Shown in pieces: positions 1 to 10,600 of a DNA stretch of 64,000 bases (within the stretch, counting starts at the first letter, position 1; each line of letters starts with the position of its first letter). Both the position numbers and the translations under genes were made by a program. Under the pieces are notes generated by a model. That model ran no database searches. It was not told the DNA's origin and saw nothing but the letters and a program-made list of their open reading frames with translations. Source of the DNA: Stentor coeruleus (Eukaryota; Ciliophora; Heterotrichea; Heterotrichida; Stentoridae); assembly GCA_001970955.1 (NCBI GenBank), contig MPUH01000195.1:20455-84454 (forward strand). Reading direction: 5' to 3'.

Positions 1-432
1 TAGGAATTTTGTAAATAAATAGTTTTTTTATCTGTGGGTTATGTTTGGAGGATAGTTTTTTATTTAGTTTGATAATAATTGTGGTAGGGGGCAAATAATT
101 TTAGTTAAATTTATAGATATGTGTTTTTAAGGCAAATTAGGAAAGGTGTGATTATAAAAGTTAAATAATATGATTACTTCTGATGTGAAAAAACATATAA
201 TTATTTGTGAATAGTAGTGAGGATATTTTTAAACCTTTGCTTCAAAGAGTGATATGAAATGATTTATGGATAATATTTTCTTTGAATCAATGAAATTATT
301 TGCATAAAGGATAGTTTTACATAAACATTTTGATTGGAAAATAGTATCTTTACTTAATAATTTCCTATTAAAGTGTTTATTATTAACTCAATTAAAATCT
401 ATCAAAATAAATAAATCTAACTAATCTAAATC
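1..432. other. AT-rich flank, no gene seen
   Basis: This is the stretch downstream of the RecQ gene up to the window edge. I see no long open frame, tRNA or repeat in it. It may hold the 3' flank of RecQ and part of a neighbour outside the window. Confidence 0.5.
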
Positions 433-2766
433 TCACTTTTTAATGCGTTTTTCACAAGAGTTTATTGGCTTAAACTGTTCAAAATTAGCAGACTCAAGAT
501 CGAATCCATATTTCTGTTCCTGATTTTGCAAATATATTTGTTTAAAATAAGCGATTTCTGACAGAAACGCATTCGGTAATTTGCCTCCAAGATCTTTACA
601 TGCTTGAATCATTTGACTTTCATCAATAATTTCTTCAGGATTTTTTTTCTCTGCTCTTGCAAGTTTTTTTCTTATAACTTCCAGTCTAGATTTTAAATTT
701 TCAAACATTTCTTTTGTTTTACATTTACCATACTTAATCTCATCAAAATTGACCTTAATTTTTTTTGTATTTTCCACATCTTTATCTATAAAAATATCAA
801 TCAAATCAGTTTTTTCATCAACAGCTATTATAGACTTACTAAATTCATCAGGGTTTATATTTTTTTTAATAGGGACAACATTATTTTTAGGTTTATCTTT
901 TATCAACGGAATACAAACTTTTTTTACTTGAGGCAAAGAATTATAATCCAAACTATGCCTTTGTCCTTTATTTAACCCTTGTAAACCTTTTTGACCTACC
1001 CCTTTATGATTGTTTTTATTCATTTCCACTGTTATAATAATATTATTCTTACCATCCTTTAATTTCTGAGCATTTTCTCCAACACTAATTTTCGCCATTT
1101 TAAATTTTTTAAATGTTTTTACAACAGTTTCAATAAGAATATTATCATAAATCATATGTCTTATAACACAATCTAAATCCTCTTGTTTCATATCTTGTAA
1201 CAACCCAAAACTATCATTTTTAACCTTAGCCAGTTTTTCTTTTTGTTTACATCCTCTAAGAAAAGATGATATCTGAAGAAGTGTACTGATACCTTTAGGG
1301 AGATTTTCTATAAAATTCAATATTTTAATAGCTTCTTGAGTAAAATCACGAATAAGACCTTGACGTTTAAGAATACAACAATCGCACATAGAGTTACAAT
1401 TTTTACTATCAAAATTTTCGCCAAAGTGTTCAAGAATCATTTTTCTTCTACAAACATAAAGATTCTCACAATATTTCATAACTTGATAAAGTTCAGTAAA
1501 GTTTAAACTTTGTCTTTTTTGTTCGTTCATAAGTTTATCATGTTTGTTTTTATCTGAGTAATTGAAATAAATTATACAATCTGAAAGTAGATTGTCTCTT
1601 CCTGCACGACCTGATTCTTGGTAATAGTTTTCTAAGGATTTTGGGAATGAATAATGGATTACATAGCGGACATCTTTTTTATCGATCCCCATTCCAAATG
1701 CGATTGTAGCGACTAAAACTTTTAAACTTCCTTCCATCCATCTATCTTGAGATTTTTGCCTATCTTCATTGGTCATATCAGCATGATAATATCCTGCTTT
1801 TATTTCATAATCATATCTGAGCTTTTCTGCAACACTTACACAATCTTTTTTTGATATGCAATAAATAAGACCACTAGATTGAAAATGCTTTCTTCTGATA
1901 AATTGTGCTATATCGTCTATACATTTTGTTGTTTTTTCATGTACTGAGTAATTAAGATTAGATCGGTTAAAACTGGCAAGATATAGTTTTGGCGCCCGCA
2001 TTGATAATACTGAGACTATATCGTTTCTAACTTGCTCTGTTGCAGAACCTGTTAAAGCTAGAATGCTTATGTTAGGGAATTTTTTCCTAAGACTTGATAA
2101 TTTCAAATAATCAGATCTAAAATCTCTTCCCCATTTACTCACACAATGAGCTTCGTCAATGACAAATCTACAAAGTCGACATTCTCTTTCTAGTTTTTTT
2201 AATAAATCAGTAACCTTTGAATTTTTAGCAAGTTTTTCTGGTGTAACAAATAATATTTTTATTGAGAAATCTTTTAGGATCTCATTATAAAAAGCTTCTT
2301 CTTCTGATTGTGAGTTGCTTCCTGATATCACTTTACAAGGAATATTTAAAGCTTGTAGTTTTTTTATCTGATCATATATCAAAGATATTAATGGCATGAT
2401 AACAATAGATATACCTTTACTCATAACAGCAGGAAGTTGGAAAGTTAAACTTTTTCCTCCACCTGTTGGCATGCATACAAAAGTATCATTTTGGCATAGG
2501 ACAGATTCGATTATTTCTCTCTGAAATGGTCTAAATTTTATGTTTTTAAACACTTCTTGATTTATTCGAAAAGTTTCTGAGTTTTCAAAAGTTGATAACG
2601 AGCTGGATTGCTTAGAAGTTGACAGAATAAGTGATGGTTTAGAATTTGAGTTTAAAGAGGTTTTAGGTAAGTTTTGATATTTTCCATTATCTTTTATCTC
2701 TTCTGACTTTGGAGACTCATCTATTATAGAAATTATGGATGACAAAGAGAAGTTCCCAAGGGCCAT
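433..2766 (-). CDS. RecQ-family DNA helicase
   Basis: This is an ATP-dependent 3'-5' DNA helicase of the RecQ/BLM/Sgs1 family, expected to act in the nucleus on recombination and replication intermediates. The 777-residue product has a Ser/Lys-rich N-terminus (1-65), then Walker A (TGGGKS near 101-106), a DEAH box (IDEAHC near 203-208) and the RecQ aromatic-rich loop. The second helicase lobe carries ATIAFGMGIDK and QESGRAGRD. A Cys-rich zinc-binding segment follows (about 430-470), then an RQC winged-helix-like part (about 475-565). A C-terminal region near 695-765 resembles HRDC. The start is the ATG at 2766, next to an AT-rich leader. The gene ends in TGA, which supports a standard genetic code. 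The family is clear; the exact paralogue (BLM- or RECQ1-like) is not. Confidence 0.93.
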   Translation of the reverse strand: MALGNFSLSSIISIIDESPKSEEIKDNGKYQNLPKTSLNSNSKPSLILSTSKQSSSLSTFENSETFRINQEVFKNIKFRPFQREIIESVLCQNDTFVCMPTGGGKSLTFQLPAVMSKGISIVIMPLISLIYDQIKKLQALNIPCKVISGSNSQSEEEAFYNEILKDFSIKILFVTPEKLAKNSKVTDLLKKLERECRLCRFVIDEAHCVSKWGRDFRSDYLKLSSLRKKFPNISILALTGSATEQVRNDIVSVLSMRAPKLYLASFNRSNLNYSVHEKTTKCIDDIAQFIRRKHFQSSGLIYCISKKDCVSVAEKLRYDYEIKAGYYHADMTNEDRQKSQDRWMEGSLKVLVATIAFGMGIDKKDVRYVIHYSFPKSLENYYQESGRAGRDNLLSDCIIYFNYSDKNKHDKLMNEQKRQSLNFTELYQVMKYCENLYVCRRKMILEHFGENFDSKNCNSMCDCCILKRQGLIRDFTQEAIKILNFIENLPKGISTLLQISSFLRGCKQKEKLAKVKNDSFGLLQDMKQEDLDCVIRHMIYDNILIETVVKTFKKFKMAKISVGENAQKLKDGKNNIIITVEMNKNNHKGVGQKGLQGLNKGQRHSLDYNSLPQVKKVCIPLIKDKPKNNVVPIKKNINPDEFSKSIIAVDEKTDLIDIFIDKDVENTKKIKVNFDEIKYGKCKTKEMFENLKSRLEVIRKKLARAEKKNPEEIIDESQMIQACKDLGGKLPNAFLSEIAYFKQIYLQNQEQKYGFDLESANFEQFKPINSCEKRIKK

Positions 2767-2959
2767 TTATATAATATACCATTAGCCCTTATTACCATAT
2801 ATATTAGATTTTAGATAAATCTATGAAGCTTTATGAGTATATTTATTCTAATCATTCACTAAAAAATCAATGCTTTCAATAATAACTGAGAATGCATTTA
2901 AATGATTTTCCTAAAACTAGATTATTATTTTATAATCGTATTCTTTCTTTGAAGTTGTA

Positions 2960-3870
2960 GGCTTGATCGCTGATAAACCTTTATTAGCACTAAATTTGGT
3001 GGAGATATATGTCAAGGTATGTCACAAAACTTTAAAATTTCAAAAATTGCTGAGAAGCACTGAAAGAATTAGTAAAAATCACTAAATAAGTCAACACTGG
3101 GGAAGAAAATACAATAATTATGAATGGAAACCCTGGCAAATTGTTTAAAATAAAGAAAGGTGTCAGACAGGGTGGCTGTTCATCTCTAAATGCTTTAATT
3201 TTATGCAAAGAATTTATATGGGCAATGATAAAAATTCTTATGGAGTAAAAATATCAAACAACAGGAAAGTAGGAATCTTATTTTATGTAGACGATATAGT
3301 CCTAGTTTTAGATTCTGAAAAAAAATTATAAGGCTTAGGTATAATAGTTGAGAAATGGGTCACAAATCAAAGGTAGTGATATATGAAACTAATCATAAAC
3401 CACAAATAGTAATCAATAAAAGACTATTTAAAGCTACTAACTTATATAAATATCTTGAATATATCTCAAATAAAAGAAAAAAATAGCAAAAGCATTTAAT
3501 CGATAGAAAAACTAAAATGAAAATAGCCCTAGGTTTTTTTAACATAGTAAATACACTGAAAAAAATCCTAATACAAAAGCATACATAAAGCAATTGGATT
3601 ATATGAAACAGAAATTATAACTAATCAAGAAAAGTGCGAAAAAATAATAGAAGATATAAAAATGCCACAGAGAAAATATATCAGATTCTTATTAAAATCT
3701 AATCAAAATATTAGACAAAAACAAAAAATAATCAAAATCGACAGAGAAATAAAAAACTTCATTACAAAAGCATACAACAAAAGAAGAAAACTAACAAAAT
3801 CTAGACAATATTCAAACAATAATTAAAACAATAATTCAAACAATAATTCATAACTAATAATAATAATCAA
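2960..3870 (+). mobile_element. Decayed non-LTR retrotransposon (reverse transcriptase remnant)
   Basis: Broken pieces of a LINE-type reverse transcriptase lie in order on the plus strand. Frame 1 (3096-3248) reads a nucleic-acid-binding run ending in KKGVRQGG, the conserved RT block before the SP.LF motif. After a -1 shift, frame 2 (3239-3331) reads ILFYVDDIVLVLDS, with the YVDD catalytic box at 3284-3295. A further piece reads LYKYLEYIS, like the post-RT YKYLG motif. A 78-codon Lys-rich piece ends near 3825. In-frame stops and at least two frame changes mean it is inactive. It is followed by short AACAATAATT-type repeats. The 5' end is not defined, so the start given is approximate. Confidence 0.8.
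3810..3865 (+). repeat. Short AT-rich tandem repeat at LINE 3' end
   Basis: About three to four copies of a 12-nt unit close to CAAACAATAATT occur here, grading into AATAAT repeats. The position directly after the last reverse-transcriptase-derived frame fits the simple-repeat 3' tail of a non-LTR element. Confidence 0.6.
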
Positions 3871-3903
3871 CTTTTAAGGCTTAACATTTGCAAATTACTG
3901 ATT

Positions 3904-5385
3904 CTAATAATTCCAGGAAAACTCATAAGCCATATCCTTCTTAAAAAATTCCAGTATATCTTCAGCTATCATTTGTACTGTTGTATTAGGATTATTACAT
4001 AAGCTTTCAACAACATCAATACATTGTGTATATTCCATAGATTCAATCGCTTCCATCGAATCATTCTCCCCATAAACTTTCAACACAGCAATAATAAATT
4101 TCAAACAATTTACAATACTCACAGGATTCACACTGCAAAGGGGCCCTTTAATAAAATAAAACACTTTTTTATCAACAAAAACTCTAAAGTTTCGATAATT
4201 CGCTAAATGAGACGAATTATAAAAAACAAAACTCAGTTCCTTAATAAAATGATAATCATCAACTTCAAGTTTACATATAAGTTTATCTATAATCTCATGT
4301 TCTAACAAATATTGTAAATATTTATTTCCAGATGCGATTATATTAGAAATAATATAAACAGTTTCTTTTCTTACTGAATTTGAATGAGAATCAATAGTTT
4401 TTATAAGATAATTAAAAATATTATGTTCAATAAGTTCATTGATTTGAGGTGGATCTCCATATGATATATTCCCAATTATATAAATAGAAGCTTCTTGTAT
4501 TTGTTTATTTTTATGCAAACATAATTTTAATATATCATCAAGTATTCCAAGATTTATCACAGCTTGGATTTTCCTAAGGTTTTCTCTACAAAATAAACTT
4601 AAGGCGGTTAGAGAATTTATAGTGATTTTTGTTTTTTTTATCATGAGGAATTTTTTTGTTGTGGCCAAACAGAGCTCAAAAACTTCATGAGGAAGGGTTT
4701 TTTGATCAATTGCTAAGCTTTTTATAAATTCACTTGTGATTCTTAAGCATTTTATGTTGTTGGTTTGATAAGAATAATTGATAAGTTTTTTATGTATGCC
4801 AAGGGATATGATTTTTTCACGCATTTCCGAACAGTCTGATGCTAGGTCTGCAAATGTTTTAAAAACTTTAACAGAAGTTTTAGGTTTATTTTCGTTTAAG
4901 CATAAAACCAGTTTATTTAAGTCTAAAGAATCGATATACAACATAGGGTTATAAGATATTTTTGATGTTAATACCATTAGAATTGTCATGGCGATTTCTG
5001 AAATTTCATCTTCATATATACTATCTAAAAAATCCGTAAACCTAAGAACAAGATTAGGAAAATCCAATATTTTCAAGTCTTGATTACTTTGGCATATAAT
5101 TAATATCTGATTTAAAACCATTTTGCAATTGTTTTGGTCTATGAAGTTAAGAAGTTTTTCTATAGCACCAAAAGAAAATTCCAACCTTCCTTTTATAGTA
5201 ATTTCTTCTTTTCCAGCCTGTAATTCACTGTTAATATTTTTTTCTCTGTATTTTATTACTGCCTGTTGCCTTTTGTTTTTTCTCAGATGTACAGCGAAGT
5301 TTAATCTTTGTCCTATATGGTCTTGGGGGGCTTTCATAAAATTGTTTTTTCTTTGTTCGATTCTGTAAATAGTCTCAGAGTTCAT
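3904..5385 (-). CDS. Importin-alpha-like ARM-repeat protein
   Basis: This is probably a karyopherin-alpha adaptor that carries NLS cargo with importin-beta. The 493-residue protein starts with a basic segment (about 8-52: RKNNF, LRKNKRQQ, KYREKN) that resembles an importin-beta-binding domain. From about 60 to 480 it consists of ARM-like helical repeats. Several have the family-style pattern, for example IQEASIYIIGNISYGDPPQINELIE and VRKETVYIISNIIASGNKYLQYLLE. The usual W...N ARM signature is weak, with Trp largely missing, so it is a divergent member. The length matches importin-alpha (about 500-550). The start is the ATG at 5385. An ARM protein of another type that happens to have a basic N-terminus is the main alternative. 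Confidence 0.78.
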   Translation of the reverse strand: MNSETIYRIEQRKNNFMKAPQDHIGQRLNFAVHLRKNKRQQAVIKYREKNINSELQAGKEEITIKGRLEFSFGAIEKLLNFIDQNNCKMVLNQILIICQSNQDLKILDFPNLVLRFTDFLDSIYEDEISEIAMTILMVLTSKISYNPMLYIDSLDLNKLVLCLNENKPKTSVKVFKTFADLASDCSEMREKIISLGIHKKLINYSYQTNNIKCLRITSEFIKSLAIDQKTLPHEVFELCLATTKKFLMIKKTKITINSLTALSLFCRENLRKIQAVINLGILDDILKLCLHKNKQIQEASIYIIGNISYGDPPQINELIEHNIFNYLIKTIDSHSNSVRKETVYIISNIIASGNKYLQYLLEHEIIDKLICKLEVDDYHFIKELSFVFYNSSHLANYRNFRVFVDKKVFYFIKGPLCSVNPVSIVNCLKFIIAVLKVYGENDSMEAIESMEYTQCIDVVESLCNNPNTTVQMIAEDILEFFKKDMAYEFSWNY

Positions 5386-5462
5386 TATGTATTTATAAAA
5401 AAGTGTTCTTTGTATGTATTAAAATCCCCGATCTTATAGTTTTGATATAAAATCAAACTTTT

Positions 5463-5473
5463 AAAAAAAAAAA
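5463..5473 (-). terminator. Pol III T-run of first tRNA-Asp
   Basis: Eleven consecutive A on the plus strand give T11 on the transcribed strand, directly after the tRNA 3' end. This is the standard RNA polymerase III stop. Confidence 0.8.
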
Positions 5474-5545
5474 CTCCGAGGCCGGGAATTGAACCCGGGT
5501 CTCCTGCGTGACAGGCAGGAATACTTACCACTATACTACCTCGGA
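5474..5545 (-). tRNA. tRNA-Asp (GTC)
   Basis: Read on the minus strand, this is a full 72-nt cloverleaf. The acceptor stem TCCGAGG pairs with CCTCGGA, and a G discriminator follows. The D-arm holds the A box (around AGTGGTAAGTA). The anticodon stem CCTGC/GCAGG encloses the loop CTGTCAC, anticodon GTC. The T-arm CCGGG/CCCGG encloses TTCAATT, the B box. No intron is seen. The G discriminator agrees with Asp identity. A second identical copy lies 193 nt away. Confidence 0.97.
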
Positions 5546-5658
5546 TGTTGTTGTTATAGTATTTTTAGCATAAATATATGTTTTTAGTATATGATAAATG
5601 TATATGATTGTAAAAATTATTACTTTTTTTGTTGTTGTAGACATTTTTTATTTAAATC

Positions 5659-5666
5659 AAAAAAAA
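5659..5666 (-). terminator. Pol III T-run of second tRNA-Asp
   Basis: Eight A on the plus strand give T8 on the transcribed strand immediately after the tRNA end. Confidence 0.8.
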
Positions 5667-5738
5667 CTCCGAGGCCGGGAATTGAACCCGGGTCTCCTGC
5701 GTGACAGGCAGGAATACTTACCACTATACTACCTCGGA
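5667..5738 (-). tRNA. tRNA-Asp (GTC), second copy
   Basis: This copy is identical over its 72 nt to the gene at 5474-5545: same acceptor stem, GTC anticodon and TTCAATT T-loop. Sequence beyond the gene is largely different apart from the A-run, so the duplicated unit is little more than the tRNA itself. Each copy has its own internal promoter and T-run. Confidence 0.97.
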
Positions 5739-6313
5739 TGTCTGATAATAATAAGTATTTTTTTGAATATATAATATACTATAAACGAATTATAAATTTA
5801 TCAATTTCTTTTTAGATGAAATTACTCTTGTGAGTTTATGATTATTTGCTTATGAAATATGTTGTATGGTTAGCATAATAAAAATATGTTTTTAGGATAC
5901 ACTTTTTGTTTTTAGATTGAGTATTTGGAAATTGTGTATTTATGTTTAAAGAAGTAAATAGGAATAAAATTTGATATAAAGGTTTAGATGAAGGGAATTT
6001 ATAATTACTTTTTATGAAGTTTGGAAGTTGTAAACATTGAATTGATAAACTTATAAGAAAAAAAAATAACTACAGTACTTTTATATATGATTATATTAAT
6101 TTGGGGGTAAGAATAAGTCTAAAAGCTTAATCTTTTGTTTTATATCTATTACCAGTATTATTTATTATAAAATTTTTCCTAAGACTCTGTTAAATATTTT
6201 ACCTACATCCATTTTCTTTGTGCAAATGCTATCCTATCATTTAACTAATCCTTTTAGTAAATTAAACCAATAAACTCTAAGCTAATAATATATTATAACA
6301 CATATAATTCATT
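5739..6313. other. Intergenic, tRNA to KEN-box gene
   Basis: 575 nt of AT-rich sequence without a convincing open frame. It presumably contains the upstream region of the plus-strand gene starting at 6314. I see nothing else in it. Confidence 0.4.
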
Positions 6314-7546
6314 ATGGAAACTGAGAATTCTTATCCATCTACTTTTGGTATTATAAACCTAAGCCCTTGTGGGGAAATAAAAGAACCAAAAGCTTCAGCC
6401 AAGCCTACTTACTCAAAAAAACCTCCATGCAGTCCTAAGAAGCCAGACTCTCAAAACAACTCTGATATACCTTTATCTCCTAGTCCAACAAAAAAACGTA
6501 TCGAATGCAACAAAGAAAACGGTTTTACTCTAAAACTTTTTACTGAAGACCACCCTGCAAGCGAAATAAGCCTTTTCAAACTTAGCGAACCTGAGAAATA
6601 CCCAGAAATCACCATTCAAAAAGAAGTTATAAAGAAAACAAGCACATCCTGCACAGTTGATGAAAAATCTGAAAAAAAACTAATAAAAAACCTACATGAA
6701 AATGACCCTAAACCCCAAATCACAAAGAAAATGCAAAAATCAGCAACATTAATTGCTTGTGGCATACAAAAAAAACCCCAAAACTTAAATTTTATTACCC
6801 CAGAACGACAAAGGCTTATACAAAAAACATACACTCCAGTACTCAAAGAAAAGAAAAAAAAGCCATCAACTTCTAATATCATAGAAACAAAATACAATAA
6901 AAAACCAAGACAATTATCAAGTTATGATTTATCAGATTGTTGTAAACGTATATCACTTTTTGATGCAAATCAAAGTAAATCAATATCAGGCAATGAAACT
7001 TGTAGTTCTTTTAAAGATCAATCAACTCATACTGATGATTTAAGTCTTGGTGAAATGACTCCTATAAAAAATCATGATGAAATACATGATAATTTTCCTG
7101 AACAAAGTTTTTATTCACCTTTACAAACTATTCATATTATATCCCCACCTGAAAAAGAATTAGAAGTTACCCCAGAAGAACCTTTAAGAGGTGTTAATGA
7201 TTATAATTTATTAACACCTGAAATGATTGCTTGGAAAAAGGATTTAGAACCTAAAGCTCAAAAAAAGTTGATTTCAGAAAACAATAGTCCTAATATGGAC
7301 TTTTTTTCATTGTCAAGTAGTAGCGGGGAAGAGTTAATTAGTGAAGTGAGTTTTTCAGATGATGTGCAGTCGGTATTTGGAGATAAAAATCATTTGATAG
7401 TAAGTTCTATTGATAGTGATATGCAGACTGATTCTGATTTTGATGAGATTCTAAAATTACTAAGTGACTCTGGTGTGATTAATGGGTTAAAAGTATTAGG
7501 GAAAATATCTGAGATCTTAAAATTAGTAAACACTACGCACAATTAA
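6314..7546 (+). CDS. Unknown protein, SP/TP-rich with KEN box
   Basis: I do not recognise this 410-residue protein. It is largely low-complexity, rich in Lys, Ser, Pro and Glu, and probably disordered. It has many proline-directed sites (SPKK near 40, SPSPTKK near 55-61, TPERQ, SPLQ, SPPE, TPEE, TPEM, TPIK, SPNM) and a KEN triplet at residues 67-69 in a basic context. This combination is typical of CDK substrates and APC/C-Cdh1 targets, but that is inference from short motifs. The C-terminal 90 residues are more acidic and end in a possible short helix (EILKLLSDSG...LKVLGKISEILKL). The gene converges on the XMAP215 gene with 74 nt between stops. Confidence 0.75.
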   Translation: METENSYPSTFGIINLSPCGEIKEPKASAKPTYSKKPPCSPKKPDSQNNSDIPLSPSPTKKRIECNKENGFTLKLFTEDHPASEISLFKLSEPEKYPEITIQKEVIKKTSTSCTVDEKSEKKLIKNLHENDPKPQITKKMQKSATLIACGIQKKPQNLNFITPERQRLIQKTYTPVLKEKKKKPSTSNIIETKYNKKPRQLSSYDLSDCCKRISLFDANQSKSISGNETCSSFKDQSTHTDDLSLGEMTPIKNHDEIHDNFPEQSFYSPLQTIHIISPPEKELEVTPEEPLRGVNDYNLLTPEMIAWKKDLEPKAQKKLISENNSPNMDFFSLSSSSGEELISEVSFSDDVQSVFGDKNHLIVSSIDSDMQTDSDFDEILKLLSDSGVINGLKVLGKISEILKLVNTTHN

Positions 7547-7620
7547 CTTAATCTATGTGTTTTATATAGTAAAATATTAATTACCCAACAATTTTCAATG
7601 ACTAAATTACTGATTAGTAA

Positions 7621-10600
7621 TTATTTACTGGTTTTAAAGCTCTGTATCCTACTTTTAATATCACTCAATGATGATGGAGTATTTTCCTCAGGTTTCTTCA
7701 TAACTTTACTCCTTAAATTATCCAAAGTAGCTGTCATATCTGTACTTTGTGTAGCTGGTGTTGCTATACCATATCTTTGTTTCATCATACTAAGTCTCTC
7801 TTTAAAATCCTGCAAATTGCATCCTCCAATATTAGCATTTTCACTCACATCTTTTTTCTTAGTCTTATTCTCCATATCTTCATTTGATTTTTGTTGGATT
7901 TCATTAACTGTAATTACTTCTAAATCTTTAATCTCTGTATTTGTACTAATAATATTATTTGATTGATTTGTTGTATTATTAAGTAAAACTTTAATCCATT
8001 TCTCAATATGCACATCAGGTATTGAATGTTTACGAACTTCTTCATAACTTTGCCATATACTGATTCCTTGTAATTTTACTATTTCTGTTAAAATAGTTTT
8101 CATTGTTTTACTACCAACATCTTCAACCCCAGCATTTGTAGATCCTGATAAATATTCATGCATTACAAGAAGTAATTTTTCAACTTCAATTTGATGTATA
8201 AGTCCATTCATGATTTTTGTTAGTTTTAATAAACATCTTATAATAAGTCCAGTCATTTTTTGTAATGAATTTGTAGTTTTGTATTTCGTCATAAGTCTTA
8301 TTAGTACTACTATGATTCTAGTTGGTTTACAATGTTCTAATATTCTAAGCATAGTCCCATTAAGAGTTTTAAGCATAGCTTCACCTTCTGATTTTTCTCC
8401 AAGTTTTTCAAGTTCTTCAGTAAGAAGTCTTATAAGAATCTGTTCAGAAAGGGCAAAAAGTGAAGTTTCATTAAGTTCTCTCATGATAATTTTTGTACAA
8501 CAGACTTTGTTGACAACATTTAAAAAGTATTTAGCGAATCTTAATGGAATTTCACCTAAAGGTTTGTCAAATGTTATAATTATGACTGCAGTCAGCGCAT
8601 CAGCTAAATTATTAGCGTTTCTTTGTAGTTCTTCTTTATGGCTTTCAAGTTTATTTACTACATAATCATTTATGTTAACAAGAGCATCAACTCGTGCGCT
8701 CATATCTCCATTGTGTAAAATTTCAATATTTTTACTCATCTCACTGGTACTTTCATCGAATTTTAAAGGTTCAAGTAAAATACTTTCTGGGATTTTGTTT
8801 CGGTCATAAAGAAGGCTTTCGTTTGGGGGTTCAATATCGGTTATACGTTTTTCTTCTGAAATTTTAGGGATTTCAGGAGATAGATTAGGGGAAGTTTCTT
8901 GAATATCAAGTGTTGGGGTTATTCTTGCATTTGGGATACTTGGGATTTTATTTTCTTCAGTAGGAGGGGACATAGGTTTATTGCAGTGTGCTGGAGGAAG
9001 AGTTCTATGAGCTTCTTTACCAGTACGAATGTTTTGAGGTTTAGATCCGTTTATTTCATGTGCTAATGATTTTGTATCTCTTGAGTCATATGATTCTATT
9101 GAAAGTTTAGGCTCTCTTGTATCTGATGGTAAATTAGGAGTTGTTGATCTTGATGTGTCAAAACTTGCACAAAAAGATTTGTTTTTTGGTGTTTGGATTT
9201 TTGATACAATTGAAGCTTCTTTTGTTAGAGTTTTAGGCTTCACAGCTTTGAAGCGCTGCTCGAATAAATCTTTTACTTTGTCAGGAACTTCTCCTATTAT
9301 TTGCCAAACTTGATCACCTTTGAGTTTGTAGATTTCACCCATTGTTTGAACTGCTGCGGTTCTAACATTATTATCTGAGCTGCTTGCATGTTTTGCTATT
9401 GCTTTAATATCTTTTCCTTGACATATTTCAATACCAAATTCTTTAACTAATTCTGATAATTCTTCAAGACATTCTACTTTGCTTCGAGTATTTTTTGAGT
9501 TACAGCCATTAACCACGAAGATGAAAATTTTTTCAGGGTTGTAGATTCTTGCTGAGTTATGGATTATAGACCGAATCATATTTTTGAATTGAACATTATT
9601 TTGACCACTTTTCTCACATATTATCGGGAGAAATAAATTTGCTTCTACCTCATGCAGTTTATATCCTTCTTTATTTAAAGTATTGACAAGTGTCTCCAAC
9701 ATTTCCAAAATTCCTTTAATAAGTTGTGTATTCGCATTTTCTTGAAATCTAACCCATACCCATCTAAACACAATATCCAATATTTCAATAAACTCCCTTG
9801 TCATACTATTAACCATAGTAGTAAAATGCCCAACTCCTTCAACTTGTTTTTTGAAATCATTATGATACATCAAAGCAAATAAATCAGGAGTTGTAGCAGT
9901 CCTCATTTGTTCTTTAAGTTTTTCTTGATAATCATTCCTAATATCTTCAACACTCCATTTACATTTAGCTTCCTGCTCAAGTCTTTTTATTTTACTTCCT
10001 GGAATAACAATAGATATTTCAACTAGAACTGAAACTTTATTACTCCGTATATCATTTTTTTTAAAAGAACTCTTAAGATCAGATTCACTTGATATCCTCG
10101 TTGGCATACCTGTCCTGCTTTTTTGTGACTCTTTTGATCCTGATCTATTACTTTGTGATGCTTCTTTAGTTATTCGACTAGGTCTTGATGCTGTAGGAAG
10201 ACTAACAGATTGATTAAGTTCAAGTTCAGGTGGTCCTTTTTGTTTATATTTATCAAAAATCGTGTTCAAAGTATTCATAACAGCGGGTTTTATATCTTTT
10301 AAATAAGGTCTAAAAGCTTCAAATCCAACACATTCCACAATTTCAGCAAACAGACTCTCAGCTTTTGTCCTAATCGGTGCTGTTTTATCTTGTAAACAGG
10401 CTAAAGTCCCTTGAATATAAGGTTTCATATCATTTTCTTTAAACTTATCCTTATGATCTAATAACCAAGCTAACAGTTCAGACCTTAATTCAGGATTTTC
10501 AATACATAAAGGAGCTGAAGAATGGGCAATAACAACATCTAATCCAGCTTCTTCTGCCCATTTATTAACAGCAGTCAAAGCATCAGCACGAAGTAAATTC

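Noticed and set aside
3393-3593. 66-codon minus-strand frame
   Set aside because: It lies antisense in the retrotransposon remnant and is hydrophobic only because the plus strand is Lys/Asn-rich.
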